A stretch of 16,426 bases of DNA, taken from an uncultured euryarchaeote. GTDB taxonomy: Archaea > Thermoplasmatota > Poseidoniia > Poseidoniales > Thalassarchaeaceae. The notes below the pieces were generated by a model. The model was not told where the DNA came from, ran no database searches, and saw only the letters and a program-made list of their open reading frames with translations. Shown piece by piece: positions 1-8,182 of this stretch. Every line of letters begins with the position of its first letter. The first letter of the stretch is position 1. The stretch lies in the NCBI GenBank assembly GCA_937901365.1, contig CALCEF010000131.1:1-16426 (forward strand), given 5' to 3'. A program made the translations under genes and the position numbers.

Positions 1-3000
1 TGTCCATGATTGGAACATTGGAGATATCGTATCGCAATAGTGAACGAGATTCGTGACCAGCATTCGTACACGCTGGCCCGCCATTGGATGCACCGACATT
101 CAAGTTGTTGGCAGTGTTTCCGTAAGCCGTATTTGGGTTACAGGAGTCGATGTATGCACCTTCTGCGACATCATAAGCACCTGTAGCAGAGTATGCATTT
201 CCATTCGTCAAATCAACCCAATAATCTGTAGTGTTGATGGCATCACCAATGTCATTTGGCACAATGAAATTCTCGACCGCTGAACGGGGGCCGAACATTC
301 CATCTTGAATTGGTTGAATCATCCAAGAATATTGATCATCATGGCCAAACTGTGAATTTGTATCTACCATGGTTAGGTTAGACATGTCAAACGTACAAGT
401 TGAACAGGTTCGACTGTCAATGACTTGCACACCGCCCCATGGGCCATCGTTGGTTGGATAGGAGTAGATTCTCCAAGCCGTCAAGTTGGTGGTAGCAGGA
501 TGACTCCAAGAGGCTGTAGGGTTGTCATCAGATGACATCGAGGGGTGTTCCCAGAGAATGTCCCCGTTTGCAGGTGAAAGAATCGTGGCTGCTTGTGTCG
601 GGGCTGTTGCGGTCCCATTCTGCCATGTTAGAGTGAGTTCGGGCTCATTGGCATCGAACTGGGTCTCCGTGCTGGCCAACACAATTCGATCATTAGAATT
701 CGCTTCTACACTGAGCATTAATCCAACGCTATCATCGCCGCGCACAATGGCTGCTTGAACAATTTCTGAGATATCCAAGGCCATTCGAGTGCTTGCTGGT
801 TGATCAATAGCAATGTCAATCCATGCTGAACGATCTTGAACACCTGTGCCTCCAAGAGCGCTCCAATTTGTAGTGCCATCATAGGTAAGGCCAGTGGCTG
901 AAGAATCCCAATCTTGGAGGGTTTCATAGATTGCAATTGAAGGCGTGCTTGAGTTGTTGGTCAGCACTTGGAAACTGATGGTTGCATCGACAAGTTTGGC
1001 ATTCGATGGATGTGGAAGTGCACCTGCCCCATCGATTGGAATCTCGATGAGGGCACTGGATGTTGCGGAAATGAAGAGGGTATCTTCACCTGCATGTGTA
1101 TCATTCAAACTTGAGGATGCCCACGAAATCCATGTGTCTGTGAACAATGGCATGCTACCATCTGACAAAATGTCCCCATGACCCATGGTGACCTCGTATG
1201 TGTCTGCATCAATCTGAGAGACATCCAAATCTGGGATGACAAAACTGGTTCCTGCTGTCCAAAGTCCAATTTGACCGGATGCGGAGATTCCGCGAGCGCG
1301 CCAGTAGAATTCTTCACCAGCACCGAGATCGTTGGCGAATGTGAACGACGAGCCACTGAAAGCACTCGTGTCAATCCAAGAGGAGAACGTCTGTAGTGCA
1401 CTGGAACTGAAACTGCTGTCTGCGTCCACTTGCACTTGCCATGCGTTGGCTGCTGTGACACCGGTTTCGTTCCAAGATAGCGTAGGAGTCTGATCGACCG
1501 TGAAGGTGTAATCACCGCTGAGAATCCAATCGCCATTGGCTGGTGTCATATCAATCGGCACATTGGGTGCCGCATTCGAACCGTTGGTGTAAACAATGAC
1601 CAATTCGGGCATTGAACCGCTACCTCGGTCGTAGAATGAAACAGCATTCCAACTCTCAGATACCAGAATGAAATCGACGAGAGAGTCTGTGCGCATGGCA
1701 CTCTGAACGGCTGCGGTCACGTTCCATTCATACCATGTGTTGTCGGCATCAATGTCTGTGGTATCAAGCGACTGTACACGCTCCGAACCACTTGCACCCA
1801 AACCATTCCAAGGCGTGCTGCCATCGGTGGTATTCCAAGTTGCAGTGCCTTCATCCCAATCGTGTTCACTGCTCTCATACATTGTCATCGGAATGTCGAA
1901 ATTGCTGATTCCTGATTGTTGGAGTGTACGAAGTCGCATTGTTGCAGAGATAATAGCCAAACCATCGGGCATTGCATGGCTGGTCAAATCGCAGCCGACT
2001 AGGATAACCTGGTTATCTGATGCTGTGAGGTCTTGACCGTCCAGGTTCATGCCAGAGGCAAGACCGCCCTCAAGGGTGAGATCGCCACAATATGGCAACG
2101 TTTGGCCGCTTTGTGATGTGGCATTTCCATGGCGGTAGCGCAACTCGTGCTCCCCGCCGCCCAAATTGGACGAATTGATTTCAGAGATGAGGAAAGAGGA
2201 TGTTTGCCATGGCCCTTGTTCATCATCTTCAACCATTGACATTCTCCACTCGTATGAGTTTGCCCAACCAAGATCCCATGAAGCGGGAATAGTATATTCT
2301 CCGTTGGTTAGATCAAACCCGCCATCTTCCCGACTGTCCACAGTCATAGGTATGGAGTGACCCATACCATCAGGGAATAGTTGGAGCCTGACGTCTGCAG
2401 GAGCCCCTGTACTTTGTGATGCTGTCGAAGGGTCCCATGTGATGGTGGGCGTGGTTGTACTTTCCAACTCCCAGTTATTCATGTCCCATGCAGCACTTCC
2501 ATCAAGAGGTGATGTGATGTCCGCGCTGGGTGTTGAAACAGAATCTCCCCATGAATAGGTGATATCGAGGTGAGGTCGATATGACAACGGTTCGTCTCCA
2601 GTCGCGATTTCAATCTCTTCACCAGCCAATCCTTCGGCCATGACCAAGAAGTCCATGTCCCCAATGTGTCCATTGCGTAGGTAGGCCTGAACATAGGATG
2701 TTGCATCGAAGGTCAATGTGGATGTGCCTGTTTGGTTTCCATTGGCTGTACCCAGAATTGACTTGCCATCGATGTGATCCTGGCCACCATTGCTCCAAGA
2801 TACTCCAGTTCGGCTATTCGCATAATTCAGTTCCTTGAAGACATGACCTGTGTTCGAATCCATCAACCAAGCCGAAATCATAGGTTCACCCGTTCTGTCT
2901 GTGCGTCGCAAATTCAGGGTCGCCTCATGGATTGTGACATTGTCATGGATTGGAACCGTTTCCATATTGACGCGGATGAAGGCGTGCATGTTGCCTTCGG

Positions 3001-4228
3001 TTGAATCATTGGAATGACCGATTCTCATTCGGTAGTCATCATTTCCGTTGTAGGATGTATTTCCATCCATGACCCAAGTGTCGTGAACGGTCCCGAACCC
3101 TAGATTGACGGAGTCGTTCCGGAGTAAAATTTCGGCTTGACCTTGACCATTTAGAGAACCAATTTCAGCAGGTAATCCGAAGTATCCGCTTTCCCACGGA
3201 CCTAGGATGGAATTGTTCACGGAACGTATTCTGAAATAGACCCAAGTTCCATTTACGAGGTCAGCTTCATTTTGTGGAGTGTAAAATTCTTCGCTAGACA
3301 TTGAGAAATCACTGGAGTCATCCCATGAGTTCCAAACTCGAGTTTCATCGAGGTCACTTCGGAAATCTTCACCGTTTGAGAATTGAACTTCGATGTGTCC
3401 AGACGTTAGATTGTCCCAAGAAATTGTGGGGCTGTAATCTGGGCGAATCAGTAGATTGTTCTGATCGGCAATAATATCTCCATCCTCTGGACCCTCAATA
3501 AGAACGCTCCCTTGTGCAGGGGCAACACCCATAGTGTACTCAAAATCAATTGAGGGAGCATCGCCAGCAGCTCCTTCACTGGATGTACAATGAATTGGCA
3601 TTCCAACACCTGAAATGGCGATGCTCATGTTGGATTCACCGTTTCGTAATGCTTCTTGAACCAGCGATGTCAAATTCAAACTGTAGGTTGAAACGCTGGA
3701 GACTGAATCGTGTGTACCGGGTTCCCAGTGCCCTCGATCAACACCAACCCCCTCAACACCGGTGATGTTCCACGGTACTCCCGTATCACTGAGGTTATGG
3801 GTAGCATTAGATTCATCAAAATCCGTCAACAAACGAGAAGGGTACAAGATTGTGGGAGCGGTGTCACCCTGTGCGAATGTTTTGCGACATGTCAGTTCTA
3901 GAGTTGCCTCACTTACAACCGCTGTTGATGGTAAAACACCACCATCATTGATTGTCAATGGGAAATTGGCCAACATACGAGCATTGGTGAAGAGTGGATA
4001 GTCCGTAATCAACAGATTATCGGCGTTCCCATAGTTGGTGGATGGTTGACTAGAGTTGGTTTGTGTATCATATGCCAACGTGTCACTAGCCGTCAAAAAC
4101 CGCACTACTGGAGCCTCTTCCAAGGTCTTTTCATTATCGATAACCTGTATCCATGTGCTGAATAGCATCAAGCTCACCATCAGGATTGCACCTGTTGTTG
4201 AACTCCAGTTCCTCCCTCTGCTCGTCAT
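1..4228 (-). CDS. Giant modular surface protein (DNRLRE and FN3-like repeats), 3' end off window
   Basis: The minus strand is open without a stop from ATG 4228 to the left edge (1409 codons); the frame was checked triplet by triplet. An in-frame stop (4268-4270) lies just upstream. Residues ~12-30 are one hydrophobic segment behind Arg-rich residues (MTSRGRNW), so a membrane anchor or pilin-like signal is likely. The rest is extracellular in character: acidic, rich in Asn, Thr and Trp, with many N-x-S/T sequons. Two module types alternate with a period of about 320 residues. DNRLRE/disaggregatase-related modules lie at ~42-230, 355-560, 692-880, 1008-1207 and 1325 onward (motifs PSTNYGNADNLLI, TATWNTTDG, PNTAYGNTANNLNVG, SLLRYDIS). 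FN3-like modules lie between them and end in GPWESGYF, GPWQTSSF, GLWTAGTSF and FGPRSAVENF. The family suggests adhesion or polysaccharide binding; no enzyme domain is seen in this part. Module names are from motif recall, not a profile search. Confidence 0.85.
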   Translation of the reverse strand, partial: MTSRGRNWSSTTGAILMVSLMLFSTWIQVIDNEKTLEEAPVVRFLTASDTLAYDTQTNSSQPSTNYGNADNLLITDYPLFTNARMLANFPLTINDGGVLPSTAVVSEATLELTCRKTFAQGDTAPTILYPSRLLTDFDESNATHNLSDTGVPWNITGVEGVGVDRGHWEPGTHDSVSSVSTYSLNLTSLVQEALRNGESNMSIAISGVGMPIHCTSSEGAAGDAPSIDFEYTMGVAPAQGSVLIEGPEDGDIIADQNNLLIRPDYSPTISWDNLTSGHIEVQFSNGEDFRSDLDETRVWNSWDDSSDFSMSSEEFYTPQNEADLVNGTWVYFRIRSVNNSILGPWESGYFGLPAEIGSLNGQGQAEILLRNDSVNLGFGTVHDTWVMDGNTSYNGNDDYRMRIGHSNDSTEGNMHAFIRVNMETVPIHDNVTIHEATLNLRRTDRTGEPMISAWLMDSNTGHVFKELNYANSRTGVSWSNGGQDHIDGKSILGTANGNQTGTSTLTFDATSYVQAYLRNGHIGDMDFLVMAEGLAGEEIEIATGDEPLSYRPHLDITYSWGDSVSTPSADITSPLDGSAAWDMNNWELESTTTPTITWDPSTASQSTGAPADVRLQLFPDGMGHSIPMTVDSREDGGFDLTNGEYTIPASWDLGWANSYEWRMSMVEDDEQGPWQTSSFLISEINSSNLGGGEHELRYRHGNATSQSGQTLPYCGDLTLEGGLASGMNLDGQDLTASDNQVILVGCDLTSHAMPDGLAIISATMRLRTLQQSGISNFDIPMTMYESSEHDWDEGTATWNTTDGSTPWNGLGASGSERVQSLDTTDIDADNTWYEWNVTAAVQSAMRTDSLVDFILVSESWNAVSFYDRGSGSMPELVIVYTNGSNAAPNVPIDMTPANGDWILSGDYTFTVDQTPTLSWNETGVTAANAWQVQVDADSSFSSSALQTFSSWIDTSAFSGSSFTFANDLGAGEEFYWRARGISASGQIGLWTAGTSFVIPDLDVSQIDADTYEVTMGHGDILSDGSMPLFTDTWISWASSSLNDTHAGEDTLFISATSSALIEIPIDGAGALPHPSNAKLVDATISFQVLTNNSSTPSIAIYETLQDWDSSATGLTYDGTTNWSALGGTGVQDRSAWIDIAIDQPASTRMALDISEIVQAAIVRGDDSVGLMLSVEANSNDRIVLASTETQFDANEPELTLTWQNGTATAPTQAATILSPANGDILWEHPSMSSDDNPTASWSHPATTNLTAWRIYSYPTNDGPWGGVQVIDSRTCSTCTFDMSNLTMVDTNSQFGHDDQYSWMIQPIQDGMFGPRSAVENFIVPNDIGDAINTTDYWVDLTNGNAYSATGAYDVAEGAYIDSCNPNTAYGNTANNLNVGASNGGPACTNAGHESRSLLRYDISNVPIMD

Positions 4229-4279
4229 GGGCCTCGGGCAAGGACGGAGCAATCTACTGTTAATGAGTTACGGTTCATC

Positions 4280-4298
4280 GACCATACTTCGTATGGTC
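4280..4298. repeat. Perfect 8-bp inverted repeat in the divergent surface-gene/rfcS promoter region
   Basis: GACCATAC-TTC-GTATGGTC: eight-base arms around a 3-base spacer. It sits 51 bases upstream of the surface-protein ATG and 78 upstream of the rfcS ATG, in a 148-base intergenic region. A smaller one, ATGAT-GCAA-ATCAT, follows at 4314-4327. It could be an operator for a dimeric regulator acting on one or both genes, or an RNA hairpin. I could not place a convincing TATA box for either gene, so the role is open. Confidence 0.5.
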
Positions 4299-4376
4299 AA
4301 TGTTCACCAGAATATGATGCAAATCATGGGATGGGATAGGTTCATTGACGCCCGCCGAAAACGAAGGTCGATTCCG

Positions 4377-5330
4377 ATGTCGAAGATGTGGGTTGAGAAG
4401 CACCGACCCCAGACGGTTCGCGACATTCGTGGGCAGGCTGCCACCGTAGAGCGATTGGCTGCTTATGGTGAAGGTGGGACCTTTCCACACCTCCTTTTCG
4501 CGGGGCCACCAGGAACGGGAAAAACGACTGCTGCTCTTGCTCTATGTGCAGACGTATTCGGAGAGAAATCGCAGGAAAATCTGCTGGAAATGAACGCCAG
4601 TGATGAGAGGAAACTAGAGAGTATCCGTACCAAAGTGAAGCAATTTGCTCGGACGAGTCCACTGGGTGTCGATTTCAAAGTCATCTTTCTGGATGAGGCT
4701 GACGCCCTAACCGCAGATGCACAAGGAGCGCTGCGAAGAATCATGGAACAATACGCTGAAACATGCCGATTCATCCTATCCTGTAATTATTCGTCGAAGA
4801 TTATTGAGCCAATTCAGTCTCGATGTGCTGTATTCCGTTTTCGACCCCTTGCTGACGATCAGGTTCGGATGCAAGTGCAAAACATCGCTGAAGTCGAAGG
4901 AATTGAATTGGACGAAGATGCGTGTGAGGCTATCGTTCACGTGAGTTTAGGGGACCTGCGCAGAGCAATCACAGCACTGCAAGTTAGTGCCAGTTTGGAC
5001 ACCCATGTCACACGCTCACTCATTTACGAAACAACAGCGACAGCACCTCCTGAGGAATTGCATGGATATCTCCTCGCCTGCAAGGAGGATGGATTTCATC
5101 CTGCCCGCCGACGTCTGCGCTCAATTTTGGATCAATTCGGTTTGGCTGGTACAGATTTGGTTAACCAACTACACAGAGCCCTGTATGATGCCGAATTCCT
5201 AACTGAAATTCAAAAACTTGAGATTACAGAGATGATGGCACAAATTGACTTCCGCCTTGTAGAAGGCGGAGGTGAAGCGTTGCAACTGGATGCGATGACT
5301 GCATCGATATGTGCAAAATTTTCTTCCTAA
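4377..5330 (+). CDS. rfcS: Replication factor C small subunit (clamp loader ATPase)
   Basis: 317-residue AAA+ ATPase that, with RfcL, loads the PCNA sliding clamp onto primed DNA. The N-terminus MSKMWVEKHRP matches the usual clamp-loader opening. The Walker A motif GPPGTGKT is at residues 43-50, Walker B FLDEADAL at 104-111, and the SRC arginine-finger motif at 148-150. The C-terminal half has the expected helical collar. Length is normal for archaeal RfcS. The frame is open back to 4056, but the extra N-terminus overlaps the divergent surface gene and resembles nothing. ATG 4377 fits the family and has a weak AAGGT upstream; ATG 4386 (MWVEKHRP) is an alternative. The stop directly abuts the stop of the convergent small gene, with no intergenic base. 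Confidence 0.95.
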   Translation: MSKMWVEKHRPQTVRDIRGQAATVERLAAYGEGGTFPHLLFAGPPGTGKTTAALALCADVFGEKSQENLLEMNASDERKLESIRTKVKQFARTSPLGVDFKVIFLDEADALTADAQGALRRIMEQYAETCRFILSCNYSSKIIEPIQSRCAVFRFRPLADDQVRMQVQNIAEVEGIELDEDACEAIVHVSLGDLRRAITALQVSASLDTHVTRSLIYETTATAPPEELHGYLLACKEDGFHPARRRLRSILDQFGLAGTDLVNQLHRALYDAEFLTEIQKLEITEMMAQIDFRLVEGGGEALQLDAMTASICAKFSS

Positions 5331-5582
5331 TCATCCCCAAGCGGGAACGAGAAGATCAGCGTGGTCACGTGTAGCTTCCTCACACAATGCGCTCGCTTTC
5401 TCTCGCAATCGAATTTCGTGCGTCTTCGATTCGATTCGTGCACGACGTGAGGCGCGAATCAAAGGGGCGAGGGGAGTCCAGCAAAGCAGATCCACCGTCA
5501 CCCCCATATTTCCTCTAATCACACGATTGGCGAGTGATTCCATCATTTCTGTCAGTTGTTCCAATGTATTTTCGTTCAGCAT
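5331..5582 (-). CDS. Small hypothetical protein (83 aa), helix-rich
   Basis: I do not recognise this protein. From ATG 5582 it encodes 83 residues beginning MLNENTLEQLTEMMESLANR, with a predicted amphipathic helix at each end and a basic/acidic heptad-like C-terminal helix (ESKTHEIRLREKASALCEEA). There is no signal peptide or membrane segment. The frame is open further upstream to 5759, but that extension would overlap the neighbouring gene and reads as low-complexity noise, so the shorter start is preferred. Its stop abuts the rfcS stop tail to tail. The 118 bases upstream (5583-5700) hold a short palindrome, GGTGG-GG-CCACC at 5608-5619, and a GAAAGT tandem at ~5656, but no clear promoter. 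It may be a real small soluble protein conserved in this lineage; the evidence is only frame, context and composition. Confidence 0.45.
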   Translation of the reverse strand: MLNENTLEQLTEMMESLANRVIRGNMGVTVDLLCWTPLAPLIRASRRARIESKTHEIRLREKASALCEEATRDHADLLVPAWG

Positions 5583-5700
5583 GTTGCATCCCTTTGTAGA
5601 CTGAGCAGGTGGGGCCACCGGTCTACCTTCGTTCCCGTGAGAGAGCAAGGCGTTTGAAAGTGAAAGTGAAGCAGTTGCCCGAAAATCGGCGAAAGTGGAA

Positions 5701-6540
5701 TCACAGTTCGACTGAAAAACGAATGGTTTTCTTTTCTTCCAATTCCCAAGGATCACCACTCTGATTCAATGTGATTTCAATCGTGTAAGGAACACCACTA
5801 GAAATTTCAAAATCCTCGGGGAATTCAATGAAAATCGGCACGTCTGTAGGTTTCTCAAGAACGCTTGAAACATTGTCAGCATAACTGTCCCAATCACCAC
5901 GCATTGAATCTGAAGTTCCATTCCAATTCATAGAATCGCCCAACCAAGTCATTTCTACCTGAACCGTCACATCGTTGGCGTTGATATTGTCTCGAACAGC
6001 GAATGCGAGACCCAATCTCCGCTCATTGAGGTTGTCATCTGCATCAAAATCTGCAATCGGCTGATTCCAATCGGGGTCATCCAAATCGACGAGGACAACT
6101 TTGTGGGCAACTTCGGGAGGAGAAATGTCCGCTAATGGAGGGTTGACAAGAATGAAACAAACAGCCAACCAAGTGAATGTATAGAGGAAACTTGCTCTGA
6201 ACCAATTACCAAAGGTATACCTGTCTGCAAATTTACTCAATAAAATTCGATGGAGGGGGGGAATCGTCACGATTAGTAATAATGGCAAGGACCACAAAAC
6301 ACTGGCTGGTTCATCCAATGCAGGCATGATGAGATATCGCATTATGACGCCGATGAGAACAGCATAGACAATGACCAACCACATCGATGCTGTATCGGCT
6401 TTCTCTTTGATGACGTGATCAGCGGGGTCAAATGGCTCGGTACCAACTTTACCTCCTGGACGCTTTTTCTCTCCGTCTCGACCACCTCTTCGCTTGTCGC
6501 TAGCAGCCGCAGCAGCCATTGCAGTGGTCAGGTCAACCAT
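5701..6540 (-). CDS. Three-helix membrane protein with extracytoplasmic C-terminal domain, unknown function
   Basis: 279 residues. The first ~50 are charged and Lys/Arg/Gly-rich (SDKRRGGRDGEKKRPGGK) and probably cytoplasmic. Membrane segments are visible at ~54-75 (WLVIVYAVLIGVIMRYLI), ~80-97 and ~112-134. The ~145-residue C-terminal part is acidic, beta-strand-like and has N-glycosylation sequons (NVSS, NQSG), so it is likely outside the cell. I recognise no family. ATG 6540 is preferred over GTG 6549 because GGTGA lies five bases before it. The gene follows tRNA-Met on the same strand by 95 bases and could share its transcript. A hairpin covers its ribosome site (see 6547-6561). Confidence 0.75.
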   Translation of the reverse strand: MVDLTTAMAAAAASDKRRGGRDGEKKRPGGKVGTEPFDPADHVIKEKADTASMWLVIVYAVLIGVIMRYLIMPALDEPASVLWSLPLLLIVTIPPLHRILLSKFADRYTFGNWFRASFLYTFTWLAVCFILVNPPLADISPPEVAHKVVLVDLDDPDWNQPIADFDADDNLNERRLGLAFAVRDNINANDVTVQVEMTWLGDSMNWNGTSDSMRGDWDSYADNVSSVLEKPTDVPIFIEFPEDFEISSGVPYTIEITLNQSGDPWELEEKKTIRFSVEL

Positions 6541-6546
6541 TGTCCT

Positions 6547-6561
6547 CACCCCTGCGGGGTG
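6547..6561 (-). promoter_or_regulatory. Hairpin overlapping the Shine-Dalgarno site of the membrane-protein gene
   Basis: On the minus-strand RNA, arms CACCCC and GGGGTG enclose GCA; the 3' arm runs into AGGACA and then ATG 6540. The predicted Shine-Dalgarno bases GGTGA lie almost wholly in the 3' arm, so a folded stem would hide them. The stem is only 6 bp but all G/C except one pair. Regulation is inferred. A further weak stem, CTGAGC/GCTCAG at 6595-6600 and 6624-6629, lies between this site and the tRNA. Confidence 0.35.
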
Positions 6562-6635
6562 CGGGGCCGTCTATCATGGGTTCGGCTGGGCAAACTGAGC
6601 ATGCCATTTGATTGGCGAGGCTCGCTCAGGTGATG

Positions 6636-6764
6636 TGGTGCCGGGAACGGGGCTCGAACCCGTGACCTTCGGATGTCTCAGACATTTCGAGGTTTATCGC
6701 GCTCATCTTATTCCTTTGCAGGTGTCCTATGAGTCCGACGCGCCACCAACTACGCCACCCCGGC
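6636..6764 (-). tRNA. Elongator tRNA-Met (CAT), intron-containing, CCA encoded
   Basis: Exon 1 is 6728-6764 (bases 1-37) and exon 2 is 6636-6674 (bases 38-76). Acceptor arms GCCGGGG and TCCCGGC pair with one G-U. The D stem is GCGT/GCGC with loop AGTTGGTG. The anticodon stem is TCGGA/TCCGA, the loop holds CAT (6729-6731), the variable loop is AGGTC, and the T arm is ACGGG-TTCGAGC-CCCGT. Discriminator A is followed by an encoded CCA. The mature product is exactly 76 nt. G1-C72 and the lack of three consecutive G-C pairs at 29-31/39-41 argue for the elongator rather than the initiator. tRNA-Ile2 also carries CAT, but the acceptor sequence resembles elongator Met. Confidence 0.93.
6675..6727 (-). 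other. 53-nt tRNA-Met intron at position 37/38 with canonical bulge-helix-bulge
   Basis: The exon-intron junctions form a textbook archaeal splicing motif. The outer stem is the anticodon stem TCGGA/TCCGA; the central 4-bp helix is CTCA/TGAG; the 3-nt bulges are TAG (5' side) and ACA (3' side); the inner helix is GACA/TGTC. Cuts by the splicing endonuclease between bulge bases 2 and 3 join A37 to A38. The motif is strict (full hBHBh'), as the usual archaeal endonuclease requires. Confidence 0.9.
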
Positions 6765-6790
6765 AACGGTGGCTTCGACCGAACTGCCGA

Positions 6791-6804
6791 ATATGAGTAT
6801 ATCC
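6791..6804 (-). promoter_or_regulatory. Candidate TATA element for tRNA-Met, possibly shared with gatD
   Basis: The AT-rich ATATGAGTATAT (6791-6802, plus sense) lies 27-38 bases upstream of the tRNA 5' end, the expected distance for an archaeal TATA box if transcription starts a few bases before base 1. It is nearly symmetric, and in the plus direction it lies about 50-60 bases before the gatD ATG. No clear BRE was recognised. The assignment rests on position and composition. Confidence 0.4.
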
Positions 6805-6853
6805 ATTCAAGCAGACCGTTCGGTTGAATAGATGTCTGGTTCCCCAGTCCGTC

Positions 6854-8182
6854 ATGGGTAGCCCCCAGAGCGGTGACCGCATACGCTTCACAGCATCAAC
6901 ACCCGAGGGAAGCGTCACGCACGAGGGAATCTTACTGGCGCCCGCAACAAGTGGGCACATGACGGTCAAATTAGACAATGGATACAATGTAACCTTTGCA
7001 GAAACCGAAGTGACCGACATTTCTACAATCAGTACCCCAAATTTGTCGGGTGAAAATGTGATTACAACCCTAACCGAAAACCCTGATTTACCTGAAATCT
7101 GGATTATACACACCGGTGGAACAATCGCCTCAAAAGTGGATTATGTTACTGGCGCTGTTGCCGCTCGGTTTGAGCCTGAGGAACTCTTGGATGCCATACC
7201 TGAATTGGCCAATCACGCCCGAATCCGAACCATGAAATTGGGTAACATGTGGTCAGACGACATACGTGCGCGTCATTGGAATGCAATGATGAGGGCCACA
7301 AAGGAAGCCTTTGATTCAGGTGCCGTGGGAGTTGTGATCACTCATGGAACCGATACCATGCACTATTCAGCAGCAGCAGCCGCTTTTGCCTGGGCAGGGT
7401 GCGGGGGTAGACCTCCTGGAAGAATCGTGTTTACTGGTTCACAGAGGAGTAGTGATCGGGGCTCTACAGATGGCACTGAAAATCTCCTCGCAGCAGTCCA
7501 TTGGGCTGCGCATGGCCCTGCACCAACAGGCGAAAACGGTGATGCGAGTGTCATCATCATGCACGCGGGTAGTGATGACGGATCCTGTGCGATTATGCCC
7601 GGTTGTTCCACACGAAAATTCCATTCGAGTAAGCGGAATGCGTTTCAGGGAATCAATGCGCAGCCATTGGGTATGATTTCGGTAGATCGAAATGGAGAGT
7701 GTCAAATCAACATGGATGTTCAATCCCCAACAAGAGACGTTACAACAGAACCTGTTGCTTTTGACGAAGGGATCAGAATCCTGCAACTTGTGGCTGGAGC
7801 TCATCTGTATGCTGATCAAATCGAACTTGCCTCTAATTATGATGCGATATTATTCCACGGTTCGGGGCTAGGACATCTCCCGATTGAAGACCCAAATGGA
7901 GATAGCCCCGAAAATATTGCAATGCGAGAAGCGGTTGCAAACTATTGTGCAAAGGGTGGAACTGCTGTAATGGCAACTCAATGCATTCACGGGCCTGTCC
8001 ACATGGACGTTTACAGCAAGGGGCGTGACCAACAAGAACTCGGAATCATTGGAAACCATGCGACTACTGGTCCAGATGCTGCACTCGTCAAACTGCATTT
8101 CTTACTCTCTAGTAATCAGGATGTCCAAGCAGGGTGGAATGCGAATTTGTGCGGTGAGAATGCATCTTCAATTTTCAATTGA
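6854..8182 (+). CDS. gatD: Glutamyl-tRNA(Gln) amidotransferase subunit D
   Basis: 442-residue glutaminase subunit of the archaeal GatDE complex. GatD releases ammonia from glutamine, and GatE uses it to turn Glu-tRNA(Gln) into Gln-tRNA(Gln). Residues ~5-60 form the small beta-barrel typical of GatD (GDRIRFTAS...EGILLAP). The asparaginase-like domain follows: HTGGTIAS with catalytic Thr90, HGTDT with Thr166-Asp167, the GSQRSSDRGSTDG block at 195-207, and the catalytic Lys255 in STRKFHSS. The expected catalytic Thr/Thr/Asp/Lys set is present. ATG 6854 (MGSPQSGDRIRF) is preferred to TTG 6824; neither has a clear Shine-Dalgarno site. gatE is not in the window. The gene is divergent from the tRNA-Met. 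Confidence 0.95.
   Translation: MGSPQSGDRIRFTASTPEGSVTHEGILLAPATSGHMTVKLDNGYNVTFAETEVTDISTISTPNLSGENVITTLTENPDLPEIWIIHTGGTIASKVDYVTGAVAARFEPEELLDAIPELANHARIRTMKLGNMWSDDIRARHWNAMMRATKEAFDSGAVGVVITHGTDTMHYSAAAAAFAWAGCGGRPPGRIVFTGSQRSSDRGSTDGTENLLAAVHWAAHGPAPTGENGDASVIIMHAGSDDGSCAIMPGCSTRKFHSSKRNAFQGINAQPLGMISVDRNGECQINMDVQSPTRDVTTEPVAFDEGIRILQLVAGAHLYADQIELASNYDAILFHGSGLGHLPIEDPNGDSPENIAMREAVANYCAKGGTAVMATQCIHGPVHMDVYSKGRDQQELGIIGNHATTGPDAALVKLHFLLSSNQDVQAGWNANLCGENASSIFN

Noticed and set aside
1105..1536. 143-codon minus-strand open frame
   Set aside because: It lies inside the surface-protein gene in another frame; its composition is a frame shadow, and the surface frame is continuous through it.
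4056..4376. Upstream extension of the rfcS frame (107 extra codons)
   Set aside because: It overlaps the start of the divergent surface gene on the opposite strand, has no resemblance to clamp loaders, and the family start motif WVEKHRP follows ATG 4377.
6595..6629. CTGAGC/GCTCAG stem downstream of tRNA-Met as a terminator
   Set aside because: Only 6 bp with a 23-base loop and no T-run; too weak to call.
6608..6796. Short plus-strand open frame
   Set aside because: It is the complement of the tRNA-Met gene and its flanks.
6831..6860. Nine-codon open frame ATG 6831 to TAG 6860, overlapping the gatD start
   Set aside because: Considered as an upstream regulatory ORF, but there is no Shine-Dalgarno site or other support.
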